Source of the DNA: an uncultured Lachnospiraceae bacterium
Lineage (GTDB): Bacteria > Bacillota > Clostridia > Lachnospirales > Lachnospiraceae
NCBI GenBank assembly: GCA_949948715.1
Contig: CATLGW010000001.1
Location: forward strand, 1 to 64,000
Reading direction: 5' to 3'
DNA: 64,000 nt
Of this stretch, positions 16,601 to 26,336 are shown piece after piece. The translations under genes were made by a program, and so were the position numbers. The stretch's first letter is position 1. Every line of letters starts with the position of its first letter. The notes under the pieces were generated by a model. That model worked only from the letters and a program-made list of their open reading frames with translations, was not told where the DNA came from and made no database searches.

Positions 16601-17734
16601 ATGCTGTCAAAGGAAGACACAAAGAGGGTGAAGGGTGTGGCGATTCTTTTGATGCTGGCCCATCATTTATATGGATTTGAAAGCCGGATTCCCTTCGACC
16701 ATCCCATCAAAAGCGGGCTGTCGTTGTCGGGAATGGATCTGTTTGCCTTTTTGGGAGATTTCGGAGAGCTCTGTCTGGCCCTGTATATGTTCCTGGGGGG
16801 ATACGGGCTCTATGCGGCCTCCCACACGGGGGAGGGTAAGCCTCTGACACCCTTGAGCAGGCGTGTGGTCGGGCTGTTTCGGGCCTACTGGAAGGTGTTT
16901 TTGATCTTTATCCCCCTGGGCTTTCTCTTTTTCTCCGGCCAGATACAATACTGTGAGCAGAAGGATATCTGCTCGAAGTTCGCCTCCTTCTCCTGGATCG
17001 ATTTTATCGGGCATTTTATTGGCTGGTACAGCTTCTATAATGCGGAGTGGTGGTTTTTTAAGTCCTATCTGATCGCTCTGTTCCAGGGATATCTGTTTTA
17101 CAAAGTCTTTGAGAAAAACAAAAACATTTACCTGGAGCTGGTCGCCGTGATCTTGTGGTATATTCTGTGCTGCAGTGTGTTTCCCGGACTGGGGGAGGCG
17201 GAGGGACTGCAGTTTTTGTATGAGAACAGCTTCTACACCACGTTTTTGATGCTGGACGAGTGTGCCGTCAGCCTGTTTGTGGGAATGGTATTTGCCAAAT
17301 ATGGCATTTTTGACGTCTGGAGGGAGCTGTATGCCGGCGTGAAGGGGTGGGGCAGGGTGATTCTCTCCGCGGCCGTCATGGCTCTCGTGGCTTATGTGAG
17401 AGTGCTGATATTGCCCGACGCCTGGGATATCCTTCTGGCTCCTGTCTTCATTCTGGCCTGTGTGGAGCTGGCGGGACAACTGAGATTTTTGAGAAGGCCC
17501 CTTTTGTTTCTGGGCAGAAACAGCACCAATATGTGGCTGATTCACAGTTTCTACTGCTATTATTTCTACGGATTCGTGAGACTTGTTTACGGTTCGGGCA
17601 ACGGATGGATCGACTATCTGACGCTGCTTGGACTGGCCCTTGGCTCCGGTCTTTTAGTGGATTTATTTTGGAGGGGCATGGGGAGGATCTATGGCAAAAT
17701 TTGTGCTTCTTTTAAAAATTTAATTATGATATAA
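16601..17734 (+). CDS. Acyltransferase family 3 membrane protein
   Basis: 377 residues with about 10 membrane segments. The N-terminal KGVAILLMLAHHLYGFES holds the His expected in Acyl_transf_3 proteins, which transfer acetyl or succinyl groups to sugars on the outer face of the membrane. ATG 16601 with GGGGGAGAG upstream is chosen over an upstream start inside miaB. It directly follows miaB (11 bp) and stands next to the glycan locus, so glycan modification is likely, but substrate and acyl group are unknown. Confidence 0.8.
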   Translation: MLSKEDTKRVKGVAILLMLAHHLYGFESRIPFDHPIKSGLSLSGMDLFAFLGDFGELCLALYMFLGGYGLYAASHTGEGKPLTPLSRRVVGLFRAYWKVFLIFIPLGFLFFSGQIQYCEQKDICSKFASFSWIDFIGHFIGWYSFYNAEWWFFKSYLIALFQGYLFYKVFEKNKNIYLELVAVILWYILCCSVFPGLGEAEGLQFLYENSFYTTFLMLDECAVSLFVGMVFAKYGIFDVWRELYAGVKGWGRVILSAAVMALVAYVRVLILPDAWDILLAPVFILACVELAGQLRFLRRPLLFLGRNSTNMWLIHSFYCYYFYGFVRLVYGSGNGWIDYLTLLGLALGSGLLVDLFWRGMGRIYGKICASFKNLIMI

Positions 17735-17735
17735 T
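17727..17735 (+). promoter_or_regulatory. Extended -10 promoter element of glycan module A
   Basis: TGATATAAT at 17727-17735 is an extended -10 box; the -35 position (TTCTTT, 17707-17712) is poor. It overlaps the stop of the acyltransferase gene and lies 55 bp before the first glycosyltransferase gene. Confidence 0.45.
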
Positions 17736-17790
17736 TAGTCACTAAGTCAAGAAATTTTACGGACATGGCATTTTAAACGGGGGAAGGGAA

Positions 17791-19026
17791 ATGCGTGAAA
17801 AGTACATGAAAAAAAGTTCTGAACAAATAAAAAACTGTATGTTAATTGGCAGTAAATCTCTGGCATACGGCGGTTTTGAGACATTTGTAAAAAAGTTGAT
17901 AGAGCAACATCAATCTTCTCCCTATATAAAATATCATGTTGCCTGTAAGGCGAACGGCAGCGGTTCTATGAATGAGTCTCTTCTGGAAGGCGTCAAACCC
18001 ATTAATTCCAAAGAATTTGAGTATTGTAATGCCCGTTTTTTTAAAATACGGGTTCCTGAAATAGGCGGAGCGCAGGCCATCTATTATGATGTGAAAGCAT
18101 TGGCCGAATGCTGTAAATATATTAGGAAAAACCACATCAAGGAAGCAATCGTTTATATTATGGCATGCAGAATCGGACCTTTTATGGGGGGGTACTTTAA
18201 AAGACTTCACAAGTTGGGTGCCACTGTGTGTGTAAACCCGGACGGACACGAGTGGATGAGGGCCAAGTGGAGCAAACCTGTGCGTTTGTATTGGAAATTG
18301 TCGGAAAGGCTGATGGTAAAATATTCTGATCTTATAATCTGTGACAGCAAAAATATTGAAAAATATATTAAAGACAGCTACGAAAAATATCATCCCAAAA
18401 CAACTTTTATCGCCTATGGCACTGATGTTAGGCCGTCTCCCCTGGCAGATGATGACGAGAGATTTATGGGTTGGCTGGAGAGCAGGGGGTTGAGGAAAGG
18501 GGAATACTACTTGGCAGTGGGCCGGTTTGTGCCGGAGAATAATTATGAGACTATGATTTGCGAATACATGAGATCAGGAAGCAAAAAGGATTTTGCTATA
18601 GTGACGACTGCCAACAAGGCGTTCTTGGACGAGCTGGAACGGAGACTGCATTTTAAATCGGATTCCAGGATCAAATTTGTGGGAACCCTGTATGATGAGG
18701 CGCTGCTCAAGAAGGTTCGGGAAAACGCGTACGGGTATCTTCATGGACACGAAGTCGGAGGAACCAATCCCAGTTTGTTGGAGGCGCTGGGGAGCACTCG
18801 TTTGAATTTATTACTCGATGTGGGTTTTAACAGGGAAGTTGCAGAAGATGCCGCTTTGTACTGGAATAAAAAGAAGGGAAGTCTTTCACGTCTGATTGAC
18901 AGAGCAGACGGCATGAAGTCCGAAGAGCTTGAGGCTATGGGCCAAAAAGCCAGAGAACGTATTTTGAGGAAGTACACGTGGGAAATCATCGGCCAAAAGT
19001 ATATGGCTGTTTTTTGCAGGATGTAG
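17791..19026 (+). CDS. GT4 glycosyltransferase, DUF1972/rhamnosyltransferase type
   Basis: 411 residues. The N-terminal half begins with GSKSLAYGGFETFVKKL (20-36) and later has VNPDGHEWMRAKWSKP, both typical of the DUF1972 group, which includes the streptococcal Cps2T beta-1,4-rhamnosyltransferase. The C-terminal GT4 domain has GRFVPENNYE and a HGHEVGGTNPSLLEALG nucleotide-sugar site. It would transfer a sugar to the second position of a lipid-linked repeat unit in the cytoplasm. First gene of module A; rhamnose as donor sugar is by family only. Confidence 0.85.
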   Translation: MREKYMKKSSEQIKNCMLIGSKSLAYGGFETFVKKLIEQHQSSPYIKYHVACKANGSGSMNESLLEGVKPINSKEFEYCNARFFKIRVPEIGGAQAIYYDVKALAECCKYIRKNHIKEAIVYIMACRIGPFMGGYFKRLHKLGATVCVNPDGHEWMRAKWSKPVRLYWKLSERLMVKYSDLIICDSKNIEKYIKDSYEKYHPKTTFIAYGTDVRPSPLADDDERFMGWLESRGLRKGEYYLAVGRFVPENNYETMICEYMRSGSKKDFAIVTTANKAFLDELERRLHFKSDSRIKFVGTLYDEALLKKVRENAYGYLHGHEVGGTNPSLLEALGSTRLNLLLDVGFNREVAEDAALYWNKKKGSLSRLIDRADGMKSEELEAMGQKARERILRKYTWEIIGQKYMAVFCRM

Positions 19027-19036
19027 AGGTTGAAGG

Positions 19037-19876
19037 ATGATAAGCATAGCCGTTGCTATTGTTATCTACAATAAAAAGGTATCCGATTCTATTACATATA
19101 AAAATTTGAGAGTAATAGAAGACAACAAAGTTGTCGTGTTAATAGTGGACAACAGTGAATGCGATATGGGGAATGAGGAATACTGCGGCAAAAATGGGAT
19201 CCGATATCTGTCCATGAAGGGAAACGCGGGTTTGTCAAAGGCATACAATGCGGCTGTTGACGCCAGTTTGGATAAGGATATTCTCGTATTGCTTGACGAT
19301 GATACCGAAGTGACAGAGGAATATTTTAAATCTTTGGAAAAGGCGGCTGAAGCGCGGAGAAGCGCAGATATTTTTGCTCCGATTATTTATGGACAGGACG
19401 GGGTGATTTATTCTCCGAATGAGTACAATTTTTTAAAAAACCGTCTGATAACATCGCCGGACCAGGAAGTACGGCAGGAACATTTTAACGCGATAGGCAG
19501 TTGCCTGGCAATCCGTATGCGCATATTTAAGAATTACAGATTTAACGAAAAATTATTTGTGGACCAAGTTGATCAAAACTTTTTCTGTGATCAAAGAAGG
19601 TTAGGGGCTGAGTTTGCAAAGTTAGACGTACAAATTGTGCAGCATTTTCATCAGCGTGAGGCAACCTTGACACCTGAGGCAGGATGGGGAAGACTGAGGC
19701 AGAGAATCGTTGACATTATGCGTCAGACGCGATTGATCGGCGGAATTAAGATTCGTATTTTGGGTTATATCAAGTGTTGTGGCCTGGGGGTGCAGATCGG
19801 AAAGAAAAGCAAATCTGTTATGGTAGTGTCAAAGGCTGTCGCATTAAGTACGAAACTGGTGTTCATAGAGCAGTGA
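19037..19876 (+). CDS. GT2 glycosyltransferase
   Basis: 279 residues. GT-A fold with a VIVDNS-type strand (VLIVDNSECD), GNAGLSKAYNAAVDASLDKD and the metal-binding LLDDDTE (about 86-92). The group resembles rhamnosyl- and galactofuranosyl-type GT2 enzymes with a late acidic/His segment (FVDQVDQNFFC, HFHQRE). It sits 10 bp after the preceding transferase gene, in the same operon. Donor and acceptor unknown. Confidence 0.85.
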   Translation: MISIAVAIVIYNKKVSDSITYKNLRVIEDNKVVVLIVDNSECDMGNEEYCGKNGIRYLSMKGNAGLSKAYNAAVDASLDKDILVLLDDDTEVTEEYFKSLEKAAEARRSADIFAPIIYGQDGVIYSPNEYNFLKNRLITSPDQEVRQEHFNAIGSCLAIRMRIFKNYRFNEKLFVDQVDQNFFCDQRRLGAEFAKLDVQIVQHFHQREATLTPEAGWGRLRQRIVDIMRQTRLIGGIKIRILGYIKCCGLGVQIGKKSKSVMVVSKAVALSTKLVFIEQ

Positions 19877-19910
19877 TGAGAGCAGAGAATAGATGCTGAA
19901 AGGAAAGACA

Positions 19911-21140
19911 ATGTGTTTTGATATCAAGGTAAAGAAAAAAGATCTTTTCTTTTATTTGTCATATATCTGTTTGTATGTATCTTTGTTTCTAAACGATGTA
20001 TACAGTACGCATGTCATATCTGCAGCATCAAGAATCTTGAAGATTTTAGCTTATTCTTTTGTTGTTATGCAGGTATTTATTCACAGGAGGAAAGCTAAAG
20101 AATGGCATAAATTTGTTCTCATTTTCTTGCTTACACTATTTTACGGGCTGCGGACAGGAGATTTGTATGGGAGTATCTTAGTCACATTTATATTTGCCTC
20201 CAGGGATATTGAACAGGACAAAACTATAAAAATCAGTATGCAGATTCTGTTGTGGGGAACACTCGCTGTTCTAATCTTGTGTTGCGCTGGTTTTCTGCCA
20301 GATGTTTTAACTGCACGAAATACTAGCATACCGGATTCGTTCACGAGACATTCCCTTGGATTCTATCACAGCAATGTCATGCCGTTAGTAATATTATATC
20401 TGGAACTGTATTATGTGCTTTGTAAGCGTAATAAGCTCAAACTGTCGCTTATACTTGTCTTCTTTGCAGTTCAGATGTTCTTATACTGGCTTTGTAATTC
20501 CAGAAATGCATTTGGGTTGGTGTTTTTGTTTACCGTGTTAATATTGGCGGAAAAGTATACGGGAGCTATCGGAAGCTTCAAAAAGCTATTTTACATAATC
20601 GTGAAATATTGTTTAACAATTATGAGCATTTTTTCATTTGCCATGATGTTTTTGCTGGTCAAAGGAGGATTTTGGAATGTGATAGATGATTTCTTTTCCG
20701 GAAGATTCAGACTGTCAATCTTTAAGATGAGACGTATCGGCCTTCATTTGATTAACTTCATGAGCAATCAGGACTATGCGTCTGATTTTATTTATTATGC
20801 CGATAATACGCTGCTTGATACCGTGGTGATAGATAACGGATATTTATATGTTATATTGCGTTATGGGATTTTGGCTATCTTATTTTATGTAGCTATATCG
20901 TTTTTGCTTGCAAAGAAATTTGAAAATGATATATATGCTTTGATAGTGCTTCTGATAGTGTTTGCTGCGAATTTTGTCGATAATGATCTGGTTGATTATT
21001 CTTTTTTAGCCTTTATCCTGCTGGCTTTCAACAATTTGCCTTTTGACGGTCTGACGGCATCTAAGGTGAAGAAGAGGTCGGAAAAAGATATGGGAGGAAA
21101 TTCATATGAGGACGGTAAGCGTTATCATATCCACATATAA
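19911..21140 (+). CDS. Wzy-like polysaccharide polymerase (module A)
   Basis: 409 residues from ATG 19911 (AAGGAAAG upstream; ATG 19893 is possible). About 10 membrane segments with a large extracytoplasmic loop in the second half, the topology of O-antigen polymerases. RHSLGFYHSNVMP and LCNSRNAFGL resemble the H-x-N and R-containing loops of Wzy-like proteins. AT-rich compared with flanking genes. It would join lipid-linked repeat units outside the membrane. Overlaps the next gene by 35 bp. Confidence 0.75.
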   Translation: MCFDIKVKKKDLFFYLSYICLYVSLFLNDVYSTHVISAASRILKILAYSFVVMQVFIHRRKAKEWHKFVLIFLLTLFYGLRTGDLYGSILVTFIFASRDIEQDKTIKISMQILLWGTLAVLILCCAGFLPDVLTARNTSIPDSFTRHSLGFYHSNVMPLVILYLELYYVLCKRNKLKLSLILVFFAVQMFLYWLCNSRNAFGLVFLFTVLILAEKYTGAIGSFKKLFYIIVKYCLTIMSIFSFAMMFLLVKGGFWNVIDDFFSGRFRLSIFKMRRIGLHLINFMSNQDYASDFIYYADNTLLDTVVIDNGYLYVILRYGILAILFYVAISFLLAKKFENDIYALIVLLIVFAANFVDNDLVDYSFLAFILLAFNNLPFDGLTASKVKKRSEKDMGGNSYEDGKRYHIHI

Positions 21141-22014
21141 CGGCGCGGGACATATTACCCGCCAGCTTGACTCTGTCTTTGCCCAGAGGGGAGTGGATGT
21201 GGCCGTATTAATCCGAGATGACAAAAGCCAAGACAATACTGTTGAGGTTATCAGGAGGTATATGCGGGATTATCCGGAGAGAAAAATTGAGCTGATACCG
21301 GGCGAAAATGTGGGTTATGCAAGGAGCTTCTGGCTGGGACTGACCCTTTGTCAGGTTTCAGATTATTATGCTTTCGCAGACCAGGACGACGTCTGGAAAG
21401 AGAATAAGCTGATTCGCTGTGTGGAAGCGATGTGCTCCTCGGACGAAGTGCCCCAGATGTCTTATTGCAGGATGCAGCGCAGCGACGAACGTCTTAACAG
21501 GCTGGAGGAACAGGTAGAAGTGTTGAAGCCGGAGCGGTTGACAAAAAAGCTCACATTGATCAAGACATATAATTATGGCGCCGCGACAGTCATAAACAAC
21601 AGCGCCAGGCAGATTGTGTGCAGAATGTGGCCTGAAGTAGACGACCTGCCCCACGATATGTGGGTCGGAACCCTGTGCTTTTGGTTTGGCAGAGTATATT
21701 ATGTTGACGAAGAATTATATTATTGGATACGATATGACACCAGTGTGACCGGAGAGGGAACCAGGAAAACGGGAATCCGTTATCGATTGAAAAAGACATT
21801 TGAAAAAAAGTCTTATCCCAATATCTGCTGCGCTTTGCTGGAGGGCTATTTTGACCTGCTGACGGCAGAGGACCGTCTGTTTCTGGAGAGAGTCAGAAAC
21901 TATAAGACGAATATAAAGGATAAAGCTGCGCTGTTAGCTGATTCCACGTTTAAAAGAACCTCCGCCGCGGGAACGCTGGCACTGAAATTAGGTATTTTGT
22001 TCGGTTGGTATTAG
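21106..22014 (+). CDS. GT2 glycosyltransferase
   Basis: 302 residues. N-terminal SVIISTYNGAGHITRQLDSV followed by LIRDDKSQDNT and YYAFADQDDVWKENKL (DxD region about 90-95), the pattern of rhamnosyl/alpha-L-Rha GT2 transferases (RfbF-like DQDDxW). A C-terminal basic tail (after about 240). GGGAGG lies upstream of ATG 21106. Part of module A; adds one sugar to the repeat unit, identity unknown. Confidence 0.85.
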   Translation: MRTVSVIISTYNGAGHITRQLDSVFAQRGVDVAVLIRDDKSQDNTVEVIRRYMRDYPERKIELIPGENVGYARSFWLGLTLCQVSDYYAFADQDDVWKENKLIRCVEAMCSSDEVPQMSYCRMQRSDERLNRLEEQVEVLKPERLTKKLTLIKTYNYGAATVINNSARQIVCRMWPEVDDLPHDMWVGTLCFWFGRVYYVDEELYYWIRYDTSVTGEGTRKTGIRYRLKKTFEKKSYPNICCALLEGYFDLLTAEDRLFLERVRNYKTNIKDKAALLADSTFKRTSAAGTLALKLGILFGWY

Positions 22015-22028
22015 GAGGCGGGAATAAG

Positions 22029-23057
22029 ATGAAGGACTGCATTTCAATTATTGTTCCGGTATACAATGTGGAAAAATATCTGCGGCGCTGTGTGGATTCC
22101 CTGGTCACTCAGACATACGAAAACTTGGAAATATTGTTAATCGATGACGGTTCCAGGGACGGTTCTCTTTCTATATGCAGAGAATATGAAAAGATAGATT
22201 CCAGGGTGCGTGTTTTTCATAAAGAGAACGAGGGGCTTGGCCTGACCAGAAATTACGGTACTGCCAGGGCTGTGGGAGATTATATCACCTTTGTGGATTC
22301 TGACGATTATCTGGTCCCGGACGCCATGGAGGTATTGATTAAGAAGGCTTGGGAGACACAGGCCGATATCATATCCGCAAATATGTATTACAAGGATAAG
22401 CCGATGGACGTATTTTTGCCTGAGAGGCTGTATGACAGCGATGAAATCCAAAGGATTTTGATGGTTCGTATGATGGGAAATTCACCGAATATATTAGACG
22501 GCTTCTCCTATACATCCACCGCGAAGCTGTTCAAAAGGGAGTTGTTTGCTGAGAAAAAGCTGCTTTTTCCTTCGGAGCGAGAATTGATTTGGGAGGACCT
22601 GGCCTTCAGCGTCAATGCCTTTCCCGTGTGCGGCGCCATATATATTACCCATTATCCCATATATTATTATTGCTTTAACGAAGGTTCGCTGACTCACTCC
22701 TACAAACCCCATAAGCTGGATTTGATTATGATTCTTTACAGATATATGACAGATAAAATTCAAGAGCTGGAGTTGCCGGATGAAGCCCGGCAGAGACTGG
22801 ACAATAACTTTATCGGGCATATCCGCACCTGTATCAAGTTGGAGGTATATTACGCGGGACAGAATGGATTTAGGAAAGCTTTGGCAAATATTGGCGATAC
22901 TTGCAGAAGGAAGGATGTGCAGAGGCTGATTCGCAGTTATCCAAAGCAGAGTTTTAACAGGGCTCAGCGGATCTACAATTTTTTTATGGAGAACAGGCTG
23001 GCGGCCGGAGTTTATCTTTTAACCTGGATGCAGAACCGGAAGAAGAGGATAGAGTAA
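22029..23057 (+). CDS. GT2 glycosyltransferase
   Basis: 342 residues. Classic GT-A start ISIIVPVYNVEKYLRRCVDS, ILLIDDGSRDGS and FVDSDDYLVPDAM (DxD about 91-93), then a C-terminal helical domain (about 220-342). ATG 22029 with AGGAGG upstream is chosen; an earlier in-frame start lies inside the preceding gene. In module A, 14 bp after the previous transferase gene. Donor unknown. Confidence 0.87.
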   Translation: MKDCISIIVPVYNVEKYLRRCVDSLVTQTYENLEILLIDDGSRDGSLSICREYEKIDSRVRVFHKENEGLGLTRNYGTARAVGDYITFVDSDDYLVPDAMEVLIKKAWETQADIISANMYYKDKPMDVFLPERLYDSDEIQRILMVRMMGNSPNILDGFSYTSTAKLFKRELFAEKKLLFPSERELIWEDLAFSVNAFPVCGAIYITHYPIYYYCFNEGSLTHSYKPHKLDLIMILYRYMTDKIQELELPDEARQRLDNNFIGHIRTCIKLEVYYAGQNGFRKALANIGDTCRRKDVQRLIRSYPKQSFNRAQRIYNFFMENRLAAGVYLLTWMQNRKKRIE

Positions 23058-23098
23058 GGTTTTAAGACAGTTCGAATCATGTGAGGTATGTAAAACAG

Positions 23099-24010
23099 AT
23101 GGATAAGCCGACTGTATCGGTAATAATGAGCGCATATAACGAATCGTCCGGGGAATTAGAGCGAAGCATTGCGTCAATTTTGAATCAGAGTTTTGGAGAC
23201 TTTGAATTTATAATAGTGAATGACAATCCGGAAAACCGTGATATAAAAAGGGCGCTGAAATCGGCAGACGATGACAGAATCCGGATTTTGGAGAATGAGA
23301 GGAATCTGGGTTTAGTCGCGAGTCTGAATAGAGCCATAGGTATCGCAGAGGGATGTTATATTGCGAGAATGGATGCCGACGACATATCCATGCCCAAGCG
23401 TCTGGAGGACCAGCTTGCTTACCTCACAGGTCATGGTTTGGACTTGATCGGTTCTTTTCTGGAACTGATTGACGAGAAGGAAGAAACGATACGGCCGTTA
23501 ATGCGTTTCCCTGTGGAGACAAAGCGGATTGAGAAATATATGCGGTGGGGAAGCTGTCTTGCGCACCCCTCCTGGTTTGGTAAAAAGGAAGTGTTTACCG
23601 CACTGCAGGGATACAGAGGGGCGTCTCATTGTGAGGATTACGATTTCCTGCTCCGGGCCATAAAGACGGGATATAAGATGGGAAATATTCCGGAGATAGA
23701 GTTAAAATACAGGATTCGGACGAGGGGGATTTCGAGAGCAAACAGAGAAGATCAATACCTTCTGAGAAGTTATCTGGCAGCAAAGAAAAGAGTCATTGAC
23801 AGGATAACGGAGGAAGAGATAGCGGCATTTTTAAATTCGGAGGAGTTCAGGAAGAAAAAGGAACGTCTTCTTCGTTATAACAGCTATAAGGAATCCATGA
23901 AACAAAAGGGGGGTTTGAACAGGGCGGTATGCCTTGGGGCAATGTTTGTAAATCCCTATATGTGGAAGGACGTTTTAGAAAAGCTGACATTATATTTGCG
24001 GGAAAGGTAA
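23099..24010 (+). CDS. GT2 glycosyltransferase
   Basis: 303 residues from ATG 23099; GTG 23081 is an alternative but has no ribosome-binding site. TVSVIMSAYNESSGELERSI begins the GT-A domain, with IIVNDNPEN, NLGLVASLNRAI and RMDADDISMPKRLE (DxD). This block is characteristic of GT2 enzymes such as those of the galactosyl/N-acetylglucosaminyl capsule type. CEDYDFLLRAIK is the ED-Y segment. Module A; sugar unknown. Confidence 0.85.
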   Translation: MDKPTVSVIMSAYNESSGELERSIASILNQSFGDFEFIIVNDNPENRDIKRALKSADDDRIRILENERNLGLVASLNRAIGIAEGCYIARMDADDISMPKRLEDQLAYLTGHGLDLIGSFLELIDEKEETIRPLMRFPVETKRIEKYMRWGSCLAHPSWFGKKEVFTALQGYRGASHCEDYDFLLRAIKTGYKMGNIPEIELKYRIRTRGISRANREDQYLLRSYLAAKKRVIDRITEEEIAAFLNSEEFRKKKERLLRYNSYKESMKQKGGLNRAVCLGAMFVNPYMWKDVLEKLTLYLRER

Positions 24011-24017
24011 GATTAAA

Positions 24018-24848
24018 ATGAAGGTACTGGTCACCGGAGCAAACGGTTATTTGGGACAGGGTATTGTGCGTGAAATTTTGAACAGAGGAATGGAAGTAAT
24101 CGCGGCGGATTTTAAAACGGATCATGTGGATGAGAGAGCGGACAGGATAGAATGCGATCTGTTTGAAATAGAAAATCCCTTCGAGTATTTTGGAAGGCCT
24201 GATGCGCTTTTGCACTTGGCATGGAGGGACGGATTTGTACATTACTCGGATGCCCATATCGAGGATCTCCCAAAGCATTATGGTTTTATAAAGGCTTTGG
24301 TCCAAAGCGAGATTAAAAAGATTGCAGTTCTGGGTTCCATGCATGAAATCGGTTTTTTTGAGGGAAGCATCAACGACGGCACACCCTGCAATCCCGTGAC
24401 TCCCTACGGCATTGCAAAGACGGCGCTTCGCAGTCTCACAGAGATGCTTTGTAAAAAAAACGGGATAAAATTTCAATGGCTGAGGGGCTATTACATTGTG
24501 GGAAATTCTGGAGCGGGGAGTTCCGTTTTCTCTAAAATTGCTCACGCCGCGGAGGAAGGAAAACGGAAATTTCCTTTTACCATGGGTCAAAATCAGTACG
24601 ATTTTTTGAACTATTCGGATTTTTGCGGCTATGTTGCCGCAGCAGTGTCCCAGGACGATGTGTTGGGTATTGTTGAAATCTGTTCCGGAAAACCGGAAAA
24701 ACTGGCGGACAGAGTGGAGCGTTTCATAAAAGAAAATCATTACGACATTATGCTGGAGTACGGCGCTTTTCCTGACAGGCCCTATGATTCCAAGGCCGTT
24801 TGGGGCAACAGCCGGCGAATTGAGAAGATTTTGAATAGGGAATACTGA
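24018..24848 (+). CDS. NAD-dependent epimerase/dehydratase (extended SDR)
   Basis: 276 residues. The Rossmann motif VTGANGYLGQGIV (about 4-16) is followed by an AWRDGF segment, and YGIAK gives the catalytic Tyr-x-x-x-Lys; an upstream GSMHEIG takes the place of the usual Ser. Somewhat short for the family (usually about 300). It probably makes or modifies a nucleotide sugar for module A. Seven bp after the preceding transferase gene. Substrate cannot be inferred. Confidence 0.82.
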   Translation: MKVLVTGANGYLGQGIVREILNRGMEVIAADFKTDHVDERADRIECDLFEIENPFEYFGRPDALLHLAWRDGFVHYSDAHIEDLPKHYGFIKALVQSEIKKIAVLGSMHEIGFFEGSINDGTPCNPVTPYGIAKTALRSLTEMLCKKNGIKFQWLRGYYIVGNSGAGSSVFSKIAHAAEEGKRKFPFTMGQNQYDFLNYSDFCGYVAAAVSQDDVLGIVEICSGKPEKLADRVERFIKENHYDIMLEYGAFPDRPYDSKAVWGNSRRIEKILNREY

Positions 24849-24872
24849 TTTAAGCGATAAGAGGAAGGCTTT

Positions 24873-26336
24873 ATGAAACAAAGATCTTTAAGGATAAATG
24901 CGGTCTTAAATCTGATAAAAACCTTAATGGGGGTTTTGTTCCCGCTGATTACATTTCCCTACGCGTCAAGAGTTTTGCTGCCGGAGGGAATTGGCCGGGT
25001 GAATTTTGCCGTCTCCGTCATTTCGTATTTCGGCCTGTTCGCCTCCTTGGGAATCAACTCTTACGGCGTTAGAGAGGCTGCAAAAATCAGAGATTCGAGA
25101 GAAAATCTGAGCAAATTTGCGAAAGAAATTTTTACTATCAATATGGTGTCGACCGCGGCGGCTTACAGTATGCTGGCAGTCAGCATTCTGTTTGTGCCGA
25201 AGCTGCAGGAGTACAGGACGCTGTTAATTGTGTGCAGCGCCACGATCCTTTTTACAACGCTGGGGATGGAATGGCTCTATACTGCTGTAGAGGATTTTTC
25301 CTATATAACGATTCGCTCGATTATATTTCAGGTTGTCAGCCTTGCTTTGCTGTTTTTGTTTGTGCGCACTTCAGAGGATATTGTCAGGTATGCGGCAATC
25401 AGCGTAGTGTCAAGTGCGGGATCCAATATTTTCAATTTTATTCACGCGAAAAAGTATATATCCCTTGGGAAAACAAGGATTAAACCGGGTTCTCTCAAAA
25501 AGCATATTCGTCCGGTAATGATTCTGTTTGCCATGGTGGTGACAAGCAGCATCTATACTATTTTGGACACAGGTATGCTTGGCTTTATGACGTCGGACTA
25601 TCAGGTGGGCATCTATACCGCCGCCACCAAAATCAACCGCATCGTTCTGAATCTCGTGGTATCCATCGGGGCGGTTTTATTGCCGCGCCTGTCCTATTAT
25701 TGCGGAATGAACGACAGGAAGAAGTTTCTGGAATTGGCCTATAAATCCCTGGATCTCTTGATGCTTTTGGCAGTGCCGGCAGCGATAGGCCTGTCTGTTC
25801 TGGCTGAGCCTGTTATTCTGACTCTCAGCGGACGGCAATATTTGGATGCCGTGCCTGTCATGAGAATTATTAATCCTATCATTGTTGTGGTGGGAATGAG
25901 CAATTTTATTGGGGTTCAGATTTTTATGCCTCTGGGAAAAGAAAAATGGACGCTATATTCGGATATAGCCGGAGCCTGCATCAATATAGCTCTTAACGCC
26001 CTTCTCATTCCTCCTTTGGGTGCATTGGGCGCGGCGGCGGCATCGGTCTGCGCGGAGCTGACTGTCACAGGCACCCAGCTCTATCTGGTGCGGAACTATC
26101 TGTCCCTCGGAACGGTTTTCGGCAAAATTGTAAAATATTTCGCCATGTCCCTGATTATGGGCGTGGCGGCATCGGCGGCGGCACGCGTATTTTGCTTTTC
26201 CACGCTTGCCTCGTTGATTTTTGGAATATTTGCGGGCGGGTCCGTGTACCTGGCGGAATTGCTGGTTACAAAAAATCAATGGGTAAACCTGATTTGGAAT
26301 GAGGTGAAGGGAAGGCTTCATGGGAATCAAAAATAG
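24873..26336 (+). CDS. Wzx-type flippase (module A)
   Basis: 487 residues, 12-14 membrane segments of the MATE/MOP superfamily. The N-terminal LIKTLMGVLFPLITFPYASR followed by LLPEGIGRVNFAVSVI is the Wzx/RfbX signature. Moves the lipid-linked repeat unit across the membrane before polymerisation. One of three flippases in the window, the partner of the polymerase-like protein at 19911. The 3' end overlaps the next gene by 17 bp. Confidence 0.9.
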   Translation: MKQRSLRINAVLNLIKTLMGVLFPLITFPYASRVLLPEGIGRVNFAVSVISYFGLFASLGINSYGVREAAKIRDSRENLSKFAKEIFTINMVSTAAAYSMLAVSILFVPKLQEYRTLLIVCSATILFTTLGMEWLYTAVEDFSYITIRSIIFQVVSLALLFLFVRTSEDIVRYAAISVVSSAGSNIFNFIHAKKYISLGKTRIKPGSLKKHIRPVMILFAMVVTSSIYTILDTGMLGFMTSDYQVGIYTAATKINRIVLNLVVSIGAVLLPRLSYYCGMNDRKKFLELAYKSLDLLMLLAVPAAIGLSVLAEPVILTLSGRQYLDAVPVMRIINPIIVVVGMSNFIGVQIFMPLGKEKWTLYSDIAGACINIALNALLIPPLGALGAAAASVCAELTVTGTQLYLVRNYLSLGTVFGKIVKYFAMSLIMGVAASAAARVFCFSTLASLIFGIFAGGSVYLAELLVTKNQWVNLIWNEVKGRLHGNQK